A stretch of DNA of 64,000 nucleotides, taken from the NCBI GenBank assembly GCA_022599775.1, contig JAHZLQ010000042.1, forward strand, positions 1 to 64,000, written 5' to 3'. Origin of the DNA: Gammaproteobacteria bacterium (GTDB taxonomy: Bacteria > Pseudomonadota > Gammaproteobacteria > Nevskiales > Nevskiaceae). The stretch's first letter is position 1; each line of letters opens with the position of its first letter. The notes beneath the pieces are model-generated. The model had not been told where the DNA came from and searched no databases. It saw only the letters and a list, made by a program, of their open reading frames with translations. A program made the position numbers and the translations under genes. Of the stretch, positions 38,357-48,643 are shown piece after piece.

Positions 38357-38746
38357 CTAGGGGCAACGCCGTCGCACCCGCTCCTGAGCTCCGATTCGTT
38401 CGGACAGCGACTGACCGTCGTCGGACAAGCGGAAGCGGTGCTCACCCAGCCAGGTTTGCCCCTCGCCCTTGAATTCGGCGATCAGGGCCAGGGTGTTGTC
38501 GGCTTCGACGGCGGCGGTCTGGACGGTGCCGCTGCTTTCATGGAACCGAACGCGCTCGGATTCGATGCGCAGTCGGCTGTCGTTGTCGCCCGTGCCGCAG
38601 TCCTTAAGCTCGGTATTCCATTCACCGATGAAGCGTTCCGGAATTCGCATGTCCGGTGGTTCCGGCGACTTCGTGCAGCCAATGAGAGTCAGCGCCAGGC
38701 CGCTCGCCAGCAAGACATTCAGTGGAGTCCGGGTGCGGGTTCGCAT
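38357..38746 (-). CDS. Small lipoprotein of unknown function
   Basis: A 129-residue protein with lipobox ALTLIGC (Cys24). The mature part has FIGEWNTELKDCGTG near 40 and another Cys at the C terminus (RRRCP), which could pair with the Cys of DCGTG. The pattern of strands with FRLSDDGQSLSERI looks like a small beta-barrel-type domain of the kind that detects or binds small ligands, but no family is assigned. It is oriented with the phosphatase gene upstream (20 bases away). Confidence 0.65.
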   Translation of the reverse strand: MRTRTRTPLNVLLASGLALTLIGCTKSPEPPDMRIPERFIGEWNTELKDCGTGDNDSRLRIESERVRFHESSGTVQTAAVEADNTLALIAEFKGEGQTWLGEHRFRLSDDGQSLSERIGAQERVRRRCP

Positions 38747-38765
38747 GGCTGCACGCTTGTGCCGG

Positions 38766-39113
38766 TCAGCCCGCTTCGGCCGGCAATGGCGGAGTCGGGA
38801 CAAGCCGGGCAACCCGGACCCGCAGCAGTTCGATCAGCTCCGGCTGCATGAACTGGTAGCGGTCGGGGATGCCGAGCACCGCCAGCGGCTTGTGCCGCAG
38901 CATCGGGCCGAAGCGCGCGGTGATCTTCCTGCGATGCCCTGCTTCCATGACCAGCACCAGATCGGCCCATTCGATCAGGTCGCCGGAAACCGGAACGTCG
39001 CTGTCCGCGTTGGTGCCGGCACTGATCGCCTTGATGCCGGGATAGGTGGAGAACACCGCTTCGGCGGTGGGGCTGCGAAGCCGGTTCTGACTGCACACGA
39101 AAAGCAGGTTCAT
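38766..39113 (-). CDS. Predicted low-molecular-weight protein tyrosine phosphatase
   Basis: The 115-residue protein starts with MNLLFVCSQNRLRSPTAE, which holds the C-x5-R catalytic loop (Cys7, Arg13) of cysteine-based phosphatases. VLVMEAGHRRKI follows in the middle. At this length it matches the short COG4551-like subgroup and not the classical 150-residue Wzb type; the late Asp acid of the classical form would fall in GIPDRYQF. No exopolysaccharide kinase lies nearby. The start at 39113 fits the family; the open frame upstream is not coding-like. Confidence 0.82.
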   Translation of the reverse strand: MNLLFVCSQNRLRSPTAEAVFSTYPGIKAISAGTNADSDVPVSGDLIEWADLVLVMEAGHRRKITARFGPMLRHKPLAVLGIPDRYQFMQPELIELLRVRVARLVPTPPLPAEAG

Positions 39114-39210
39114 GAGGATGTTGGTCCGGACCGATGGCATCGCCCGAGCTTTCGGTCGGGTGGGCGACGCTTTCAGGCTGAAATCAGACCACAAGGCTCG
39201 TGAACGGCGG

Positions 39211-40491
39211 CTAAATTCCGAACAGCCGGTGCAGCATCTTCAGCTTGTCCTCGCGCACCTTGAGGTCGTCGTCGAGAATGCCGCCGGTGTTGTAACTGTT
39301 GGGGGTGTAGCACCAGTAGAAGGCGCTGCGCATGTCCTTGGAGATCAGGTAGCCCACCAGGGCGTCGTGCCACTGCCGGTCCTGGTCCCCGCTGGGACCG
39401 GTGCCGTAGAAGCCGCCGAATTCTCCAATGATGACCGGGTGCTGCTCTGAAAACTGGCCGAACAGGGTTTCCCAGTCCGCCGCGAGATTGTCCGGAAAGT
39501 CCGGGTGATCGAAGGAATCCTTGGGAAATTCGTACAGGGCATCCGGGCCATAGGTATGCGGCGAGAGCACGAGCTTCTCGTCCGGGATGTCCAGCGGGCG
39601 GTAGGCCTGAGGTTGCAGATTCTCGCCAAGGTTCATCGGAATACTGCTGTCTTCCTCGCCGTCGAAATTGCCCTGTATGCCCTCCACGAAAATCAACAGC
39701 TGCGGGTTGGCGTCCAGTACGGCCGCGGCGGCGCGTTCGGCGGCGCGCTGCCAGTCGGCCTCCTCGGAATAGCCGAAGGGATCGCCCGGGCCCCAACGGA
39801 CGACGCCATAGGGTTCGTTGTAGAGGTCGATGCCGATGAAATGGACAAGGCCGGAATAGCGCAGGGCCACGAAGCGCAGATCACGGATCCAGTCGTTCTC
39901 GCTGTAGGGCTGGGCATCGTGTGTTTCGGCCCACATGCCTTCACCGTATGCGCTCGGATCATCCGAGTACCAGGTGAAGTACTGCGAGACATTGCTGATG
40001 GAGTGGAAGTCCAGCAGCACGTACAGCTGCTGGCGGTCGGCTTCGGCCATCCACAGATCCATGATTTCCAGCGGCGTCTTGCCGATCAGGTCCGCATTGA
40101 GCGTGGGTTCGACGTGGGTCGGAAGGTCCTCGCCGGCCTTGAGCGGGGAATACAGCGTCTTGGGGACGAAGGGCAGGCGCACGGCGTTGAAGCCCAGATC
40201 CTTGACCTGCTGAATCTGTTCCTTCCAGCCCATTTCCCAAAGGTATTCGGGAATCAGGATGTCGGCATTGAAACCGTACATGTTGATGCCGCGCAGCTGC
40301 ACTTCTTCACCCGCCGGGTCGTAGAGCTTGGCGCCCTGCGCGTAGTAGCCGATCGCGGGCGTTTCCCCGGCGCCGTCTGCATCATCTTCGCCGCCCGACC
40401 CCGCTCCGCCACCGCCACAGGCGCCGAGCAACAACAAGATGGTGAAGACGAACGGGTGCAGGATCGAAAATCGCATGAGGACAGACGCCAT
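39211..40491 (-). CDS. GH5-like glycoside hydrolase lipoprotein
   Basis: A 426-residue protein with lipobox LLLLGAC (Cys25), a Gly/Asp-rich linker (26-45) and a TIM-barrel domain of the GH5 cellulase type. The acid/base Glu226 lies in DLYNEPYG and the nucleophile Glu357 in IIGEFGG. RGINMYGFNADI and NAVRLPF are typical early strands. The likely substrate is a beta-glucan or beta-mannan; sequence alone does not decide. An alternative start at 40476 would drop five residues. It is probably outer-membrane anchored. No carbohydrate-binding module is present. Confidence 0.87.
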   Translation of the reverse strand: MASVLMRFSILHPFVFTILLLLGACGGGGAGSGGEDDADGAGETPAIGYYAQGAKLYDPAGEEVQLRGINMYGFNADILIPEYLWEMGWKEQIQQVKDLGFNAVRLPFVPKTLYSPLKAGEDLPTHVEPTLNADLIGKTPLEIMDLWMAEADRQQLYVLLDFHSISNVSQYFTWYSDDPSAYGEGMWAETHDAQPYSENDWIRDLRFVALRYSGLVHFIGIDLYNEPYGVVRWGPGDPFGYSEEADWQRAAERAAAAVLDANPQLLIFVEGIQGNFDGEEDSSIPMNLGENLQPQAYRPLDIPDEKLVLSPHTYGPDALYEFPKDSFDHPDFPDNLAADWETLFGQFSEQHPVIIGEFGGFYGTGPSGDQDRQWHDALVGYLISKDMRSAFYWCYTPNSYNTGGILDDDLKVREDKLKMLHRLFGI

Positions 40492-40774
40492 CGCGGTGGA
40501 GCATGGGCAGGTCGGACCCGCTCACGGAGCCCGAAGTCCCACCATGCTAGGACGGTCTGCGTTGATCGTGATGATGATCCGACCAGCGGCGCGGACCTGT
40601 CGCGTCAGCGCGGGCTATTGCCATGTTGCCGGCGGCGTGGATCCGAGCGTGAACGGACACAGCGTGATCAGGGGCCAGTCCGAACAGCGGATCGAGCGCG
40701 CCCCAGGCAAATCGGCGAAGAACCGCCAACGCCGGACAGTTTCGAGAACGGGCTCGGGAACGCTTGGCCCCGCT

Positions 40775-41536
40775 CTAACCGCGCCGGCCCGCCCAGTCCC
40801 TTGCGAACTGCTGCGCGACACGGCCGGAGCGCGAGGCACGCGCCAGCGCCCAGCGCAGCGCGGCTTTGATGCCGTCTTCGTCCAGTTCATTGACGCCCAG
40901 GCGTGCGAGGTGCAGGTGTACCGCGTCCAGATACTGCTGCTGGCTGAAGGGCTGGAAGCTCAGCCACAGACCGAAGCGTTCCGACAGCGAGATTTTCTCC
41001 TCGCTCGATTCGCCGGGATGCAGTTCGTCGCCGCGCCAGCGGTATTCGTCGTTCTCGCTCTGGAATTCCGGCATCAGGTGACGTCGGTTCGATGTGGCGT
41101 AGATCAGCACATTGTCCGGCGGTTCTTCGATGCCGCCGTCCAGTGCGGTCTTGAGCGCGGTCAGCGCCGGGTCGTTGGCCTGCACCGAGAAGTCGTCCAC
41201 GTACAGCACGAAGCGCTCACGTCGCTCGCGCAGTGGGGCGACGATGTCCGGCAGGTCCGTGAGCTGATGGCCTGGCACCTCGATCAGGCGCAGGCCCTGT
41301 TCGCCGAATTCGTTGAGCAGGGCCTTGACCATCGAGGACTTGCCGGTGCCGCGTGATCCGGTCAGCAGCGCGTGATTGGCCGGGCGGCCTTCGACGAACT
41401 GGCGCGTGTTCGCCACCAGAATCGCTTTCTGGCGATCAATGCCCAGCAGCTGATCGAGCCGCACCGGCTGCGGAAACTCGATCGGCTGCAGGGTGCCGTT
41501 GCGCCAGCGGTAGGCGAGCGTGCGGTCCGATTCCAT
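40775..41536 (-). CDS. DUF815 AAA-like ATPase
   Basis: A 253-residue P-loop protein with Walker A GSRGTGKSSM near 80 and a Walker B-like VLYVDDFSV. A sensor-like YATSNRRHLMP segment follows, as in AAA ATPases. The length and motifs match DUF815 (YokU/YcbZ-unrelated, often called ATP-binding protein). The biochemical role is not known. It sits just upstream of ettA's stop codon end in the same orientation, with 16 bases between the ettA stop side and this start, so the two may be co-transcribed (ettA first). Confidence 0.88.
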   Translation of the reverse strand: MESDRTLAYRWRNGTLQPIEFPQPVRLDQLLGIDRQKAILVANTRQFVEGRPANHALLTGSRGTGKSSMVKALLNEFGEQGLRLIEVPGHQLTDLPDIVAPLRERRERFVLYVDDFSVQANDPALTALKTALDGGIEEPPDNVLIYATSNRRHLMPEFQSENDEYRWRGDELHPGESSEEKISLSERFGLWLSFQPFSQQQYLDAVHLHLARLGVNELDEDGIKAALRWALARASRSGRVAQQFARDWAGRRG

Positions 41537-41552
41537 GCGCTCGCCTCCGCTC

Positions 41553-43217
41553 TCAGCCGATCTTCTTGTGGCGCTGACGACGGTTCACACCGGGCTCCGA
41601 ACCATGACGACGGCGGAAGTCCGCTTCGTAGTCCTGATAGTTGCCCTCGTGGAACACGATCTCGCCGGAGTCCTCGAAGGCGAGGATGTGGGTGGCGATG
41701 CGGTCCAGGAACCAGCGGTCATGTGAGATCACCATCGCGGAGCCGGGGAAGTTGAGCAGCGCGTCTTCGAGCGCGCGCAGGGTTTCCACGTCCAGATCGT
41801 TGGTCGGTTCGTCCAGCAGCAGCACATTGCCGCCGGCCAGCAGCAGCTTGGCCAGGTGGGCGCGGTTGCGTTCGCCGCCGGAGAGGTCCTGCAGACGCTT
41901 CTGCTGGTCCGCGCCCTTGAAATTGAAGCGGCCGATGTAGGCGCGCGAGGGCATTTCCCAGTTGTTGACACGCAGGATGTCCTGTCCGCCGCTGAGTTCC
42001 TCCCACACGGTCTTCTTGTCGTCCAGCGAATCGCGGCTCTGATTGACGTAGGCGATCTGCACGGTCTCGCCGAGCTTGATGCTGCCGCCGTCCGGCTGTT
42101 CCTCGCCGGTGAGCATGCGGAACAGCGTGGTCTTGCCGCGGCCGTTGGCGCCGATGATGCCGACGATGCCGCCACGCGGCACGCTGAAGTTGAGACCTTC
42201 GTAGAGCGTACGGTCACCGTAGGACTTCTTGAGGTCGGTCGCCTCGATCACCAGATCGCCCAGGCGCGGGCCGGGCGGAATGTAGATTTCGCTGGTTTCG
42301 GCGCGCTTCTGGTAATCCTGCGAGGACATTTCCTCGAAGGCCTTGAGCCGCGCCTTGGACTTGGACTGGCGACCCTTGGGGTTCTGGCGCACCCACTCGA
42401 GTTCTTCGGCCATGGCCTTCTGGCGTGCGGACTCGGTCTTTTCTTCCTGGGCGAGGCGCTTTTCCTTCTGCTCCAGCCAGGTTGAATAATTGCCCTCGTA
42501 CGGAATGCCGTGGCCGCGATCGAGTTCCAGAATCCAGCCGGCGACGTTGTCGAGGAAGTAGCGGTCATGCGTGACCGCGACGATGGTGCCGGGAAAGTCG
42601 TTGAGGAACTTTTCCAGCCAGGCCACGGATTCGGCGTCGAGATGGTTGGTCGGCTCGTCCAGCAGCAGCATGTCGGGCTTGGACAGCAGCAGGCGGCACA
42701 GTGCGACGCGGCGACGTTCACCGCCGGACAGCGATTCGATGTTCGCGTCCCAGGGCGGCAGGTTCAACGCCTCGGCGGACTTGTCGAGCGTGACGTCCAG
42801 CTCCCAGCCATTGGCGGCCTCGATGATTTCCTGCAGTTCGGCCTGTTCGGCCAGCAGCGCATCGAAGTCCGCATCCGGGTCTTCGAAACCCTTGGTGACT
42901 TCATTGAAGCGTGCCAGCGCGGTACCGAGTTCGCCGAGGCCGTCCATGACGTTGCCGCGCACGTCCTTGGCGGGGTCCAGCTGCGGCTCCTGCGGCAGAT
43001 AGCCGACCTTGAGGCCGGGCATCGGCCGCGCCTCGCCGTGAAAGTCCTTGTCGATGCCGCCCATGATCTTGAGCAGCGTGGACTTGCCGGCGCCGTTGTA
43101 GCCGAGGACGCCGATCTTGGCGCCGGGGAAGAAGGACAGCGAGATGTCGCGCAGGATTTCCTTCTTGGGCGGGACGACCTTGCCGACCCGGTTCATCGTG
43201 TAGACGTACTGAGCCAT
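41553..43217 (-). CDS. ettA: Energy-dependent translational throttle protein EttA
   Basis: A 554-residue ABC-F protein with two ATPase domains and no membrane part. Walker A motifs are GYNGAGKST and GANGRGKTT; signatures are [11 protein letters not shown] and [11 protein letters not shown]. The linker between the domains and the arm insertion in the first domain fit EttA. It binds the ribosomal E site and tunes initiation according to energy charge in E. coli. I chose the ATG at 43217 ([19 protein letters not shown]), the family start; the open frame extends upstream. It is divergent from ilvA. Confidence 0.95.
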   Translation of the reverse strand: MAQYVYTMNRVGKVVPPKKEILRDISLSFFPGAKIGVLGYNGAGKSTLLKIMGGIDKDFHGEARPMPGLKVGYLPQEPQLDPAKDVRGNVMDGLGELGTALARFNEVTKGFEDPDADFDALLAEQAELQEIIEAANGWELDVTLDKSAEALNLPPWDANIESLSGGERRRVALCRLLLSKPDMLLLDEPTNHLDAESVAWLEKFLNDFPGTIVAVTHDRYFLDNVAGWILELDRGHGIPYEGNYSTWLEQKEKRLAQEEKTESARQKAMAEELEWVRQNPKGRQSKSKARLKAFEEMSSQDYQKRAETSEIYIPPGPRLGDLVIEATDLKKSYGDRTLYEGLNFSVPRGGIVGIIGANGRGKTTLFRMLTGEEQPDGGSIKLGETVQIAYVNQSRDSLDDKKTVWEELSGGQDILRVNNWEMPSRAYIGRFNFKGADQQKRLQDLSGGERNRAHLAKLLLAGGNVLLLDEPTNDLDVETLRALEDALLNFPGSAMVISHDRWFLDRIATHILAFEDSGEIVFHEGNYQDYEADFRRRHGSEPGVNRRQRHKKIG

Positions 43218-43377
43218 CTGATATGTCTGCTGTGGCGTGCGGGGGAACACGCAATTATCGCGGTCGCGGGGTTCGCTGTCACGGCGCGGCTCCGAAAAAG
43301 CGGGATATTGGCTTGTTTGGTCGGGGTTGCCGCGCCGCGCCACCCTATAATCGCCAACTGTTCCAGTGGATTGAATC

Positions 43378-44607
43378 ATGTCGATCACGATCGAGGATGT
43401 GCGGGCGGCGGCGCAGCGAATCAGCGGCCAGGTGATGCGCACACCGATGCGGCCGTCCCGCGTGCTCTCGAAGATCACGGGCGCCGAAGTCTGGCTCAAG
43501 TTCGAGAACTTCCAGTTCACGGCGGCGTTCAAGGAACGCGGTGCGCTCAACAAGCTCGCCAGCCTCAGCGAGGACGAGCGCGCGCAGGGCGTGGTCTGCA
43601 TGTCGGCTGGCAATCACGCGCAGGCGGTGGCCTATCATGCGACGCGGCTGGGCATCAAAAGCCTGATCGTGATGCCACGCAACACGCCGTTCACCAAGGT
43701 GCGCAACACGCGCGAGCTGGGCGGCGAGGTGCTGCTGGAAGGTGAAACCCTGGCGGATTCCTGGACCTATCTGGAACGCGAGCTGCTGCCGCGCGGCTAC
43801 ACCCTGGTGCATCCCTACGACGATCCTCTGGTGATGGCCGGGCAGGGCACGATCGCTCTGGAAATGCTGGACGAGCAGCCGGACCTGGACGCGATGCTGA
43901 TTCCGATCGGCGGCGGCGGGCTGTTCGCCGGCAATGCCGTGGCGGCGCACGGCGTGAATCCTAAGATCGAGATGTACGGCGTGGAGTCGGCGGGTTATTG
44001 CTCGGCCTACGCCGCGCTGCAGGGCGATGCCTCGCTGGCGCGCGGCGGCCCGACGATCGCCGAAGGCATTGCCGTGAAGAACGTGGGCGCGATGACGCTG
44101 CCCTTGATCCGCGATCACGCCGCCGATCTGCTGCGCGTGGAGGAAGCCGCGATCGAACGGGCCGTGGGCATGCTGGCCAATGTCGAGAAGGTCGTGGTCG
44201 AGGGTGCCGGCGCCAGCGGGCTGGCGGCCCTGCTGACCGACCCGGCGCGCTTCGCCGGACGGCGCCTCGGCTTGATCCTGTGTGGCGGAAACATCGATCC
44301 GCGCCTGTTGGCCTCGGTGCTGCTGCGTCAGTTGGTGCACGAGTCGCGGCTGGTCTCACTGTCGATCGAGATCGAGGACAGTCCCGGCTTTCTGGCGCGT
44401 GTCGCGGGCTGCGTCGGCGCCGCCGGCGGCAATATCGTGCAGGTGCATCACGAGCGACTGGCTACCGGCCACGGCGCCAAGCTGACGGTGCTGGAGATGT
44501 TGATCGAAGCGCAGGACGGCGCGCACGCGGAACAGGTGATTCGCGATCTGGGCGAGGGCGGCTTCGTGGTGCGCCGCGTGCACGGCGAGCACATCGAATT
44601 CGAGTAG
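43378..44607 (+). CDS. ilvA: Threonine ammonia-lyase with C-terminal ACT domain
   Basis: The 409-residue PLP enzyme converts threonine to 2-oxobutanoate and ammonia. The PLP lysine is Lys52 in [14 protein letters not shown]. The glycine-rich phosphate-binding loop is [11 protein letters not shown] near 180. A C-terminal ACT domain (~330-409, [21 protein letters not shown]) suggests feedback control. The single ACT domain and length are as in the shorter IlvA/TdcB-type enzymes; whether it is biosynthetic or catabolic is not clear. It is transcribed alone, divergent from ettA. Confidence 0.92.
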   Translation: MSITIEDVRAAAQRISGQVMRTPMRPSRVLSKITGAEVWLKFENFQFTAAFKERGALNKLASLSEDERAQGVVCMSAGNHAQAVAYHATRLGIKSLIVMPRNTPFTKVRNTRELGGEVLLEGETLADSWTYLERELLPRGYTLVHPYDDPLVMAGQGTIALEMLDEQPDLDAMLIPIGGGGLFAGNAVAAHGVNPKIEMYGVESAGYCSAYAALQGDASLARGGPTIAEGIAVKNVGAMTLPLIRDHAADLLRVEEAAIERAVGMLANVEKVVVEGAGASGLAALLTDPARFAGRRLGLILCGGNIDPRLLASVLLRQLVHESRLVSLSIEIEDSPGFLARVAGCVGAAGGNIVQVHHERLATGHGAKLTVLEMLIEAQDGAHAEQVIRDLGEGGFVVRRVHGEHIEFE

Positions 44608-44680
44608 CGCGGTCAACCGATCGGTCGCTGCGCGGTTTACGAAACACGTGCTTACAGATCGGCCGATGCGGAGGCGCCTC

Positions 44681-45445
44681 ATGCGTGCTTCACTCTCAGT
44701 TATGAATGTTCTGATCAACCGTCAGTCCGGCTGGGCCCCGCCGATGTTCGTGCTGCTGTTCGCCTGCACCAGTTTTGCCGCGCACGCGCAGGCGTCTGCC
44801 GATCCGCTCGCACCGCTCAAGCGCCTGGCCGAGATCGCGGCGGATGTGGACGATTACACGCTGCACATGGACCGCGATCAGCGCCATGACGATCCATCGG
44901 ACGACATGGAGCCGGCCACCGTGCTGGTCAAGCATCGCCGCGAACCTGCTTGCGTCTACATGCGCTGGATCGAGAAGCCGCACAAGGGCCGCGAGATGCT
45001 GTACTGCAGCGACAAGTACGACGGCAAGATCCAGGTTCACGAAGGGGGATTCCTGGGCATGGTCACCATCACCATGGACCCGAAGAAGGAATCCTCGGCG
45101 CGCGGCCTGGGTTTCCGCTCGCCGGACGAGATCGGTCTGTTCGGTTTGTCACGGATGGTCGACGATGTACGCGAACGCGGCTTGAGCCCGCAGACCTCGG
45201 TTCGGACCATCAACGAAGCCGAGGCTACCTGCCTGCGTTTCGACGGTGGCGCCGAGGTGCCGCGCCGTTTTGAAGTGGGTGCGCGCGAGCTGTGCGTCGA
45301 GACGGAAAGCGGGCTGCCGGTCGGGCTGCGCTTGTGGTCGCCGGACGGTACGCTGATGGAAGACTCGCGCTTCTCGATGATCATGCTCGACGCAGGTCTG
45401 ACGGACCTGGACTTCGACAAATCGAATCCCGATTACGACTTTTGA
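44681..45445 (+). CDS. DUF1571 domain exported protein
   Basis: A 254-residue protein with a signal peptide (PPMFVLLFACTSFAAHAQA). The mature part shows the DUF1571 pattern: VDDYTLHMDRDQRHD, then EPACVYMRWIEKPHKGREMLYC, and RSPDEIGLFGLSRMVDDV. The fold is thought to resemble the LolA/LolB-like barrel, but no function is established. The start at 44681 is backed by a GGAGG site 7 bases upstream. It lies 73 bases after ilvA and could be co-transcribed with it. Confidence 0.8.
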   Translation: MRASLSVMNVLINRQSGWAPPMFVLLFACTSFAAHAQASADPLAPLKRLAEIAADVDDYTLHMDRDQRHDDPSDDMEPATVLVKHRREPACVYMRWIEKPHKGREMLYCSDKYDGKIQVHEGGFLGMVTITMDPKKESSARGLGFRSPDEIGLFGLSRMVDDVRERGLSPQTSVRTINEAEATCLRFDGGAEVPRRFEVGARELCVETESGLPVGLRLWSPDGTLMEDSRFSMIMLDAGLTDLDFDKSNPDYDF

Positions 45446-45724
45446 TCGCTTTTCGGCAGGTTCCCGTATGCTCATGGCGTCGGTGCGACCTTCGATGCGC
45501 TGAACCGGGCCGTTTGTCTGTATGACAGCCGCTCGGTGAGTTGTCGGGCCTACAGTCAGAATTTCCGAATTCCTTGAGGCTCTGCCGGTCACGCAGGACT
45601 CGCGCGTACAGATATCGGCCCGTAAGAGGCGATGCGCGCCCGCAAATAGAACGAACGCGTGTTTTCGGCGCTGTCCAGGGGGGCGGCGGCGAGCTTCGTT
45701 TTTTGGGTCAGGAGCTTTGTTGCG

Positions 45725-47395
45725 ATGTCAGGGGATCAAGCGTCGCCGCCGGCGGATCTTGGCGGCAAGGCGTTTTACATGTTCGTGGGAAACTGGGTTG
45801 CCTTGGCGGCGCTGATCCCCATGGTGATTGCTGGTCTGATGCTCAGCTTCCTGTTCATCGACCGCGCAGAGCAGGACGACGTGGCCGATCTGCAACGCAT
45901 CGTCGGTGGTGTCGCGCGGGAAGTGGATGCCTATCTCGACTCCAATATCGCCATCGCCAGTTCGGTGGCCGAGGCGGTGCGTCTCTATTCCGGGCCGAAT
46001 CCCGGTGTGAGCCGGTCTTTGCCTGAGCTGATCGTCAGTCAGCGCGAAATGGTGCTGAGCATGGCGATCACGGACGCAGAGGGTGCGATCGTTGGCGCAT
46101 CGCCGTACGGCGCAAGGCCTTCGTCCGATCTTCCGGAGCTGTCAAAGCAGTCGCCGGCACGATTTTCGACGCTGCGCCAGCCGGCTAGCGGCGATGCGCA
46201 ACTCGCCGTCGCGGTGCCGATTCGCGACGCGGCGAACGTCTATTCGGGAGCGGTCTATCTGGAATTCTCGCTGGCACCTTTGATTGCTCTGGGGCGAGAA
46301 ATTGGTGGTCAGGATATGGACCTTCGGCTGCTGGATGCCGCCGGCCACGAGGTGGCTCTGAGCGCGCATGTCGCGACAAGCGCGGTGCCCGAATCCGTGT
46401 TGCTGGCCGATCGTACGCTGTCCAATGGCTTCGTCGTCTCCGGTCGGCGCTACGTGCAGACCGTGGAACTGCGTGAATGGGGTGAATACGCGGTGGCGGC
46501 TTGCCTGTTGTTGCTGGCGTCCATGGTGTCCTGGCTGGTGGCGCAGGCGGTGGCGCATCGAGTCACCAAACCGCTCGCGGGCTTGGCGCGTGATCTCGCG
46601 GACCTGAATCTGGAAGGTGGCCAGCACCAACTCAATGTGCCGGACGATGCCCCGCGGGAAATCCGCACATTGTTCGGCGAATTCAATGCCTTGCTGCGGC
46701 GCCTTGACGTGTCCTATGGGCAGCTGCGCGAATCGCTGGAAGAAGCCAACCTGCTGCGCCGCCGCATGGAGCATGTGATCGACGAGCGCGACGCGATCAT
46801 CAGCAAGCGCACCGCGGATCTGCAGAGCCGTACCTCGCAGCTGGAGCGGGCCAATTCGGCATTGCAGCGCGTGGCCACGGAAGACGCGCTGACCGGGGTC
46901 GCCAATCGTCGCGCGTTCGACGAGTTTCTGGCGCTGGTATGGCGCCTGTCCTTGCGCGAGCACGTGCCGGTATCGCTGATCCTGATCGATATCGACTGCT
47001 TCAAGTCGTACAACGATCATCTGGGACATCAGGCCGGCGATGACTGTCTGCGTCAGGTCGCGCATGCCATGCGCAGTCTGGCCAAGCGCCCACTCGATCT
47101 GGTGGCGCGCTACGGCGGGGAAGAGTTCGCGATCGTGCTCGGCCGCACCGACCTGGCCGACGCGGCGGATATCGCGCAGATGGTGAGGCGTGCGGTCGAA
47201 TCCATGCGAATCGACCATGCGGCCGGCGGCATCAACGGTATCGTCACGGTCAGCCTCGGCGTGGCCTCGATGTTGCCGGACGAGCTGACGGAGGCCGAAG
47301 ATCTGATCGCGATGGCGGATAACAATCTATATGCCGCCAAGGATCGTGGCCGTAACCGCGTCGAGTTCGAGTTCCCGACCGCTCCGGAGTCGTAG
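45725..47395 (+). CDS. Membrane-bound diguanylate cyclase
   Basis: A 556-residue protein that probably makes c-di-GMP. A first membrane span lies at ~22-48. A periplasmic double Cache-like sensor of about 200 residues follows, then a second span (~258-280), a HAMP-like segment (THRVTKPLAGLARDLADLN-type) and a coiled coil (~350-395). The GGDEF domain has an intact GGEEF at 464-468 and an RxxD inhibitory site (RPLD) five residues before it, so the enzyme should be active and product-inhibited. An AGGAG site supports the ATG at 45725; the open frame starts further upstream. It converges with nth. Confidence 0.92.
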   Translation: MSGDQASPPADLGGKAFYMFVGNWVALAALIPMVIAGLMLSFLFIDRAEQDDVADLQRIVGGVAREVDAYLDSNIAIASSVAEAVRLYSGPNPGVSRSLPELIVSQREMVLSMAITDAEGAIVGASPYGARPSSDLPELSKQSPARFSTLRQPASGDAQLAVAVPIRDAANVYSGAVYLEFSLAPLIALGREIGGQDMDLRLLDAAGHEVALSAHVATSAVPESVLLADRTLSNGFVVSGRRYVQTVELREWGEYAVAACLLLLASMVSWLVAQAVAHRVTKPLAGLARDLADLNLEGGQHQLNVPDDAPREIRTLFGEFNALLRRLDVSYGQLRESLEEANLLRRRMEHVIDERDAIISKRTADLQSRTSQLERANSALQRVATEDALTGVANRRAFDEFLALVWRLSLREHVPVSLILIDIDCFKSYNDHLGHQAGDDCLRQVAHAMRSLAKRPLDLVARYGGEEFAIVLGRTDLADAADIAQMVRRAVESMRIDHAAGGINGIVTVSLGVASMLPDELTEAEDLIAMADNNLYAAKDRGRNRVEFEFPTAPES

Positions 47396-47403
47396 CTCGT
47401 GGC

Positions 47404-48090
47404 TCAGCCCGGCCCGATGCGGCGACCGCGGCGGGATATTGCGGCTTGCTCCTCAGGGTCGGGCGTTTTCGGCCGGTAGGGGCACAGGTCCTCGATCGGG
47501 CAGCGCCAGCATTCCGGCACGCGTGCCTTGCAGATGTAGCGACCGTGCAGGATCAGCCAGTGGTGCGCATCGCGCAGATATTCTCTGGGGGTGACCCGCA
47601 TCAGCCGATCCTCGACCTCGCGCACGGTTTTTCCAGGCGCCAGCTTGATGCGGTTGGCCAAGCGGAAGATATGCGTATCCACGGCGATCGTATGTTCGCC
47701 GTAAGCGGTGTTCAGCACCACATTGGCGGTCTTGCGGCCGACGCCGGGCAAGGCTTCCAGGGCCTCGCGTGAGCGCGGCACTTCGCCATCATATTGGTCC
47801 ACCAGGATTCGACATAGCGCCATGACGTTCTTGGCCTTGGCGTTGAACAGGCCGATGGTCTTGATGTGTTCGCGCAAACCCTCCAATCCCAGATCCAGGA
47901 TCGCCTGCGGTGTATTCGCGACCGGGTAAAGGCGCGCCGTGGCTTTGTTGACGGACACGTCCGTGGCCTGAGCCGACAACACGACGGCCACCAGCAGCTC
48001 GAACGGCGTGGTGTAGAGCAGCTCCGTGGTTGGGGCCGGATTGTTTTGCTTGAGGCGCGCGAAAATCTCGCGGCGGGTCTGGGCGTTCAA
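47404..48090 (-). CDS. nth: Endonuclease III
   Basis: The 228-residue DNA glycosylase/AP lyase removes oxidised pyrimidines. It has a helix-hairpin-helix LPGVGRKTANVVL with the catalytic Lys, then the catalytic Asp in VDTHIFR. The [4Fe-4S] cluster Cys pattern C-x6-C-x2-C-x5-C lies near the C terminus (ICKARVPECWRCPIEDLCPY). The start must be the TTG at 48090: an in-frame TAG stands only 12 bases before it. The N-terminal residues then match the usual family start. Its stop is 8 bases from the stop of the diguanylate cyclase gene. Confidence 0.95.
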   Translation of the reverse strand: MNAQTRREIFARLKQNNPAPTTELLYTTPFELLVAVVLSAQATDVSVNKATARLYPVANTPQAILDLGLEGLREHIKTIGLFNAKAKNVMALCRILVDQYDGEVPRSREALEALPGVGRKTANVVLNTAYGEHTIAVDTHIFRLANRIKLAPGKTVREVEDRLMRVTPREYLRDAHHWLILHGRYICKARVPECWRCPIEDLCPYRPKTPDPEEQAAISRRGRRIGPG

Positions 48091-48156
48091 GCGTGGCGGG
48101 TACTAAGCGGGTGTCCGCGCATTATGAACCCTGCGGTCCTGCGGTATTCCAACGAA

Positions 48157-48181
48157 CAAGGGCCGCGAATCGCGGCCCTTG
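48157..48181. terminator. Perfect 11-bp hairpin, possible terminator
   Basis: CAAGGGCCGCG pairs with CGCGGCCCTTG around AAT. It lies 23 bases beyond the stop of the small lipoprotein gene at 48204 and upstream of nth on the minus strand. The T content after the stem is modest on both strands, so it may be a terminator or attenuator for nth read-through. Confidence 0.5.
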
Positions 48182-48203
48182 CTTCCCGCCAGCGGGTCCG
48201 CGT

Positions 48204-48482
48204 TTAGCGCGAAACCACCAGTTCGAATCCCTCGGCGTTCATGCAGTCCTTGTAGTCCTGGAACTCCGCCGAATAGACGTTGCCGGAACCAGTGAATCCG
48301 GAGGTGTCTTCACAGGAGGCGTTCTTGACGAAGAACGCGGTCTGTCGCACCGGTTGTCTGGCCGTCCAGGAGTAGGTCGGCGCAGCCGCAGTCTGCGCTG
48401 TGGAGGCGACCGGCTGTGAAGTCGAGGCGCAGGCCATCAGTAATGCCACCGGGGCCAAGGCCACTAGCAGGCTCTTTTTCAT
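48204..48482 (-). CDS. Small lipoprotein of unknown function
   Basis: A 92-residue protein with lipobox VALLMAC. A Thr/Ser/Ala-rich linker follows, then a short domain with two Cys (NASCEDTSGF and YKDCMNAEGFEL) that may form a disulfide. No family is recognised. The ATG at 48482 has a strong GGAGGAG site. It is in the same orientation as nth, 113 bases away, with a hairpin between. Confidence 0.68.
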   Translation of the reverse strand: MKKSLLVALAPVALLMACASTSQPVASTAQTAAAPTYSWTARQPVRQTAFFVKNASCEDTSGFTGSGNVYSAEFQDYKDCMNAEGFELVVSR

Positions 48483-48643
48483 ATCGGTCTCCTCCATGTC
48501 ATGTTGATGTCACAAAACTACGATAGGGATAAATATCCAGGACGTCAACTTTTTTCTTAGGATGATTGATCCTATAAATCCGACATGGAAACTGCGTGAG
48601 GTTTGGCCTCTGGGGCCGAAGGACGCGGAGCCAGTGCGTTCGG

